The notes beneath the pieces were generated by a model, which saw nothing but the letters and a program-made list of their open reading frames with translations, did not search any database and was not told where the DNA came from. Of a DNA stretch of 64,000 bases, positions 61,029 through 64,000 are shown piece after piece; the stretch's first letter is position 1; the number at the start of each line of letters is the position of its first letter. This DNA comes from JBGSUZ01 sp963677505 (GTDB lineage Bacteria; Bacillota; Clostridia; Peptostreptococcales; Acidaminobacteraceae): contig CAXXWB010000050.1 in NCBI GenBank assembly GCA_963677505.2, positions 11,764 through 75,763 on the forward strand, written 5' to 3'. A program made the position numbers and the translations under genes.

Positions 61029-62948
61029 ATGAATATGCTAAGTATTTGTATGATTGTTCGAGATGAAGAAGAAAATTTAGAAAGATGTCTATTAAGTTTG
61101 GAAAGATTATCTGAGAAAATAGCTTCTGAACTGATTATTGTAGATACAGGTTCAACTGATAATACCATTGAAATTGCCCATAAATATACAGAAAAAGTTT
61201 TTATTCATCCTTGGGAAAATGACTTTGCAGCAATGAGAAACAAGAGCATTGGATATGCAAAAGGAAATTGGGTGTTAGTAATAGATGCAGATGAACAGTT
61301 GGCTAATCCTGAAGGCATTATTAGCTGCTTGAAAGATAAAAAAATAACCGCTGAGTATAACGCACTTCTTTTATCGGTTAAGGATTTTCCGAAAAAATCG
61401 GATTCAAGCATATTCTTTGAGTATCTTTTGCCGAGAGTTTTTAAAAATGATGGGAAATTTAAATTTGAAGGCAGCGTTCATGAACAGCCTATCTATAGTG
61501 AACCGAGTTATGTTGTAAATGGAGAATGCTTGTATCATTATGGGTATAATAGTGAAGATAAAGGGTTAATTGAAAAAAAGACCCTCAGAATGTCGAGTAT
61601 GCTATTGGAAAAGTTAAAAGATAATCCTAAAGATATATATTACTTATATCAGTTATCTGCGACTTATCGAATGGGAAAAATGTACATAGAAGGTCTTGAA
61701 TATATTGAAAAAGCTTTTAATCTTATCCCGAATAATGAATGGGATAATTACAGCTATGTTGTAAAACATTATGTGCTGATGCTAAGAGATCTTGATAGAG
61801 AAGATGAAATTTTAAAGGTCGAAGAAATGTTGAAGGAGAAGATGACTTTTGGAATTGATTTAGCGTACATGATAGCTGAGATTTTTTATAAGTACAAAAA
61901 ATATCATCAGGCAAAAAAATATTATAATTATTACTTAGATAGAATAAAATTACATGAAGAGGGACAACTAATAAAAGAAAATATGACCGAATCGATTATA
62001 ACCTTACGTTACAAGGATTCAGTTATAATAAAATTGCTTAAAGTATTATTTGCTAATAAGGATTTTAACGGCGTACTCGAATGTTTTGGTAAGTTGCCTG
62101 AAACTTTATATAACGAAGAACTTTTAGGTTGTGCAACTGAGTCCATTTTGGAATTAGAATTAGCTAATCAATTTGAAGAGTTGGTGACGCTATTGTCAGG
62201 CGGTTCGGTAGCAATGAAGGAATCGGTAATTCAGAAGGTTGAGGCATATGGCGATAAGCATCCTCAATATGCTATTGATAAATATCAAAATTGTGTAAAA
62301 AGACTAAACCCAATGTATGAGATTTTACTTTTAGCAAGAGATTTATATAAAAAGGGGCAGAATGTAAGCACTTCTGAACTCATTCAATTCTACAAAGGTA
62401 CATTGAACACAAATAGTGTTTTTTACTCAGATTTTTTATACTTTGCAATGAAAAATGGCGCAAATATTTTTGAAGTACTTATTGATTTTTCAAATGAGGA
62501 AATTGAAAGAACCGCTGTTTATCTTGTGGACAAGTACAAAGAGTTAAAAGAATTATCGCTACTTAGAATTTCTGAAAATCGAGTCTATGAAGCAATGAGA
62601 CCTATCATGTGTCTTGAGTGGATTTTCCTTGATCATGAAAAAGGTCCCGAAAAGGATAATCGATTGGGTTTTGATTTGCTGCTTAATAAAATTGAATGGC
62701 TTTATCGTGTCTACCTTAAAGAAGTTGTGGATATTTCACCGGAGCTTTTGCCTGGGAGGGATAAGCTATTTGGTTGTTTAAATTTAATGATTCAGAAGAA
62801 GTTACCATCTTGTAAAGTTGAAAGTCTGATAGCAAACGAAAATAACCTAACTTGGGTCTACCTGTACAAATTGTCTCTGGAAAATGGAGAGGCCCTTCTA
62901 GAAGAAATTGAACACATTAAAAAGACTGTGAACTTGGATGTGGGTTAA
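61029..62948 (+). CDS. GT2-type glycosyltransferase with TPR-like C-terminal region, second copy
   Basis: This tandem paralogue has 639 residues. The catalytic part repeats the same motifs (LSICMIVRDEEENLERCL, IIVDTGSTDNT, PWENDFAAMRNK, DADEQ at 86-90) while the helical C-terminal region has diverged strongly, suggesting different acceptors or successive sugars. AAGGAGA lies 8-9 bases before the ATG at 61029. It lies 30 bases after the first copy. Confidence 0.85.
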   Translation: MNMLSICMIVRDEEENLERCLLSLERLSEKIASELIIVDTGSTDNTIEIAHKYTEKVFIHPWENDFAAMRNKSIGYAKGNWVLVIDADEQLANPEGIISCLKDKKITAEYNALLLSVKDFPKKSDSSIFFEYLLPRVFKNDGKFKFEGSVHEQPIYSEPSYVVNGECLYHYGYNSEDKGLIEKKTLRMSSMLLEKLKDNPKDIYYLYQLSATYRMGKMYIEGLEYIEKAFNLIPNNEWDNYSYVVKHYVLMLRDLDREDEILKVEEMLKEKMTFGIDLAYMIAEIFYKYKKYHQAKKYYNYYLDRIKLHEEGQLIKENMTESIITLRYKDSVIIKLLKVLFANKDFNGVLECFGKLPETLYNEELLGCATESILELELANQFEELVTLLSGGSVAMKESVIQKVEAYGDKHPQYAIDKYQNCVKRLNPMYEILLLARDLYKKGQNVSTSELIQFYKGTLNTNSVFYSDFLYFAMKNGANIFEVLIDFSNEEIERTAVYLVDKYKELKELSLLRISENRVYEAMRPIMCLEWIFLDHEKGPEKDNRLGFDLLLNKIEWLYRVYLKEVVDISPELLPGRDKLFGCLNLMIQKKLPSCKVESLIANENNLTWVYLYKLSLENGEALLEEIEHIKKTVNLDVG

Positions 62949-62994
62949 TCAATATTGTTTTAGCGATATGAGTTAAGGTGTATAGAAAAATTAT

Positions 62995-63022
62995 TAAGGT
63001 TTTGGATCGATTATACCGATAT
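62995..63022 (+). promoter_or_regulatory. SigD-type promoter of flaG-fliD
   Basis: TAAG at 62995-62998, a 16-base spacer and ACCGATAT at 63015-63022. It lies within the upstream extension of the flaG frame, so it also argues for the shorter start. Confidence 0.7.
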
Positions 63023-63061
63023 TCTCTTAGGAGAGTTTTATTTGGAAGGAGAGAGCCGATT

Positions 63062-63514
63062 ATGAAAATAGGAAATGTTAACAGTGCAAGTCAAATCAAT
63101 GCGAGTGTTCCTAAGGGCGATCATGTTACAAAGACAACTAATGCCGACGTAAGTAATACGCCGAATATCGATCAGGCGACCAATCATAAAATAACCGTTG
63201 AAGAATCTACATCAAAAATCTCAACTCATACGGTGACGGACACGTATGATGGGAAATTACCTGAGGAACAAGATTCCTTAGATCAAGAAGCGGAAAATGT
63301 TCTCCAAGAAGCAGTAAAACAGGCCAATCAGAGTTTGAAAATGTACGATCGTAAAATAGAAAGATCGGTTCACGAAGTCACACATCAAGTGATATACACG
63401 GTGAAGGACACAAAAACCGATGAAGTTATTAAGGAATTTCCTTCAAGAAAGCTTCAAGATATGATTGCTAAGATGTGGGAAATAGCAGGTTTAGTAATTG
63501 ATGATAGAGCTTAA
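63062..63514 (+). CDS. flaG: FlaG family flagellar protein
   Basis: The 150-residue protein has a polar, Ser/Thr/Asn-rich N-terminal half. The conserved FlaG C-terminal domain (SLKMYDRKIERSVHEVTHQVIYTVKDTKTDEVIKEFP region, about 100-145) follows. FlaG proteins influence filament length and are encoded next to fliD. ATG at 63062 follows AAGGAGAG. An open frame reaching back to 62978 contains the promoter and is not used. Confidence 0.9.
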   Translation: MKIGNVNSASQINASVPKGDHVTKTTNADVSNTPNIDQATNHKITVEESTSKISTHTVTDTYDGKLPEEQDSLDQEAENVLQEAVKQANQSLKMYDRKIERSVHEVTHQVIYTVKDTKTDEVIKEFPSRKLQDMIAKMWEIAGLVIDDRA

Positions 63515-63555
63515 TACAATTTATTAGATAATTATATATATTTGGAGGTGTTGAT

Positions 63556-64000
63556 ATGGCCGTAAATCGTGTTTCGGGACTGAGTTCCTTTGACGTTGAA
63601 GGTTGGGTTACACAATTAATGGACGCAGAAAAGGTCAAACTTACCAAAGTTCAAAAGGCAAAACAAATGACTCAATGGGAGCAAGATGCCTTTCGTTCTG
63701 TAACAGATAAACTCAACGATTTCAAATCAACTTATTTTGATGTTTTAAAATCAGACAGCAACATTAGATCGTCTTCAATGTTTTCAAAATTTTCTACATC
63801 TGTATCAATCAATGGCACAGCCAGTACGAAAGTATCCGTTACGGGAACTTCGAGCCTACAAAATTTTAATCAAACGATAGAATCGATTTCTAATTTGGCC
63901 ACAAAGGATACCTATAAGAGTGATGATTTAAACGTGGGGGCTGTTATGAGCGGCGACTTATCAGCTGCTTTTGGTGGCACTAAACCAGCTACATTCAAAG
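63556..64000 (+). CDS. fliD: Flagellar capping protein FliD (partial, cut by window end)
   Basis: The first 148 codons of FliD, the filament cap and hook-associated protein 2, are visible: VNRVSGLSSFDVEGWVTQLM followed by a helical KVQKAKQMTQWEQDAFRSV segment, both typical. GGAGGTG precedes the ATG by 6-7 bases. It shares the flaG promoter. Confidence 0.94.
   Translation, partial: MAVNRVSGLSSFDVEGWVTQLMDAEKVKLTKVQKAKQMTQWEQDAFRSVTDKLNDFKSTYFDVLKSDSNIRSSSMFSKFSTSVSINGTASTKVSVTGTSSLQNFNQTIESISNLATKDTYKSDDLNVGAVMSGDLSAAFGGTKPATFK

Noticed and set aside
62962..62969. AGCGATAT as an additional SigD -10 before flaG
   Set aside because: The nearest TAA-type -35 is only 12 bases away, and the element at 63015-63022 fits better.

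Overview
The window reads as a low-GC, Gram-positive, motile anaerobe of the class Clostridia. The evidence is the Bacillus/Clostridium-type gene order (rho-rpmE-tdk-prmC-prfA-sua5-rpiB-upp-atp, and comF-yvyF-flgM-flgN-flgK-flgL-fliW-csrA-hag), strong AGGAGG ribosome sites with many GTG/TTG starts, SigI/RsgI, an S-box (SAM-I) leader, and two genes of the anaerobic lysine fermentation pathway (kal, kce). The atp operon encodes a c subunit carrying the complete sodium-binding signature, so the cell probably couples ATP synthesis to a sodium gradient. I cannot name the species.

Layout. 1-5.5 kb: a partial TPR/GAF signalling protein (minus), kal-kce (plus), then mscL and a secreted transglutaminase-like protein (minus). 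5.6-17.3 kb: a long plus-strand housekeeping block with rho, rpmE, tdk, a DUF1385 membrane protein, prmC, prfA, an unusual fused gene joining tRNA 2-selenouridine synthase to the Sua5/TsaC threonylcarbamoyl-AMP synthase, rpiB, upp, a dCMP deaminase, and a tagO-like/wecB pair for cell-wall glycopolymers. 17.6-24.8 kb: a complete F-type ATP synthase operon. 25.0-31.7 kb: murA, an mreB/mbl homologue, rod genes flgF-flgG-flgJ behind a SigD-type promoter, fabZ and a patatin phospholipase. 31.8-35.7 kb: phosphohexomutase, an unrecognised 410-residue protein and an AEC transporter. 35.8-37.7 kb: a group IIC intron inserted directly behind an intrinsic terminator. 37.7-42.4 kb: a large secreted phosphodiester glycosidase-like protein (minus) and SAM-riboswitch-controlled metK. 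42.4-45.5 kb: sigI-rsgI and a secreted coiled-coil protein, both preceded by identically spaced SigI-like promoters. 45.5-48.5 kb: a WYL regulator, a GntR regulator and an acetoacetate-type CoA-transferase (atoD-atoA, minus). 48.6-51.5 kb: recD2 and comF. 51.5-64 kb: a late flagellar cluster running from yvyF to the start of fliD.

How it fits together. kal and kce carry out central steps of lysine fermentation to acetate and butyrate. The CoA-transferase 45 kb away could handle the acetoacetate that Kce makes. The sodium ATP synthase fits an amino-acid-fermenting anaerobe. In the flagellar region, four SigD-type promoters (before flgF, flgM, hag and flaG), the FlgM anti-sigma factor, CsrA with two different FliW proteins, and two CsrA-type GGA sites in the hag leader form a coherent hierarchy for timing flagellin synthesis. 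Two tandem paralogous glycosyltransferases directly after hag suggest flagellin glycosylation.

The best leads are the selenouridine synthase-Sua5 fusion, the SigI promoter pair, the fliW-csrA-fliW arrangement with the hag leader sites, the tandem glycosyltransferases, the intron separating a gene from its terminator, and a transglutaminase fold that has lost its catalytic cysteine. I saw no CRISPR array, tRNA, rRNA, prophage or transposase.
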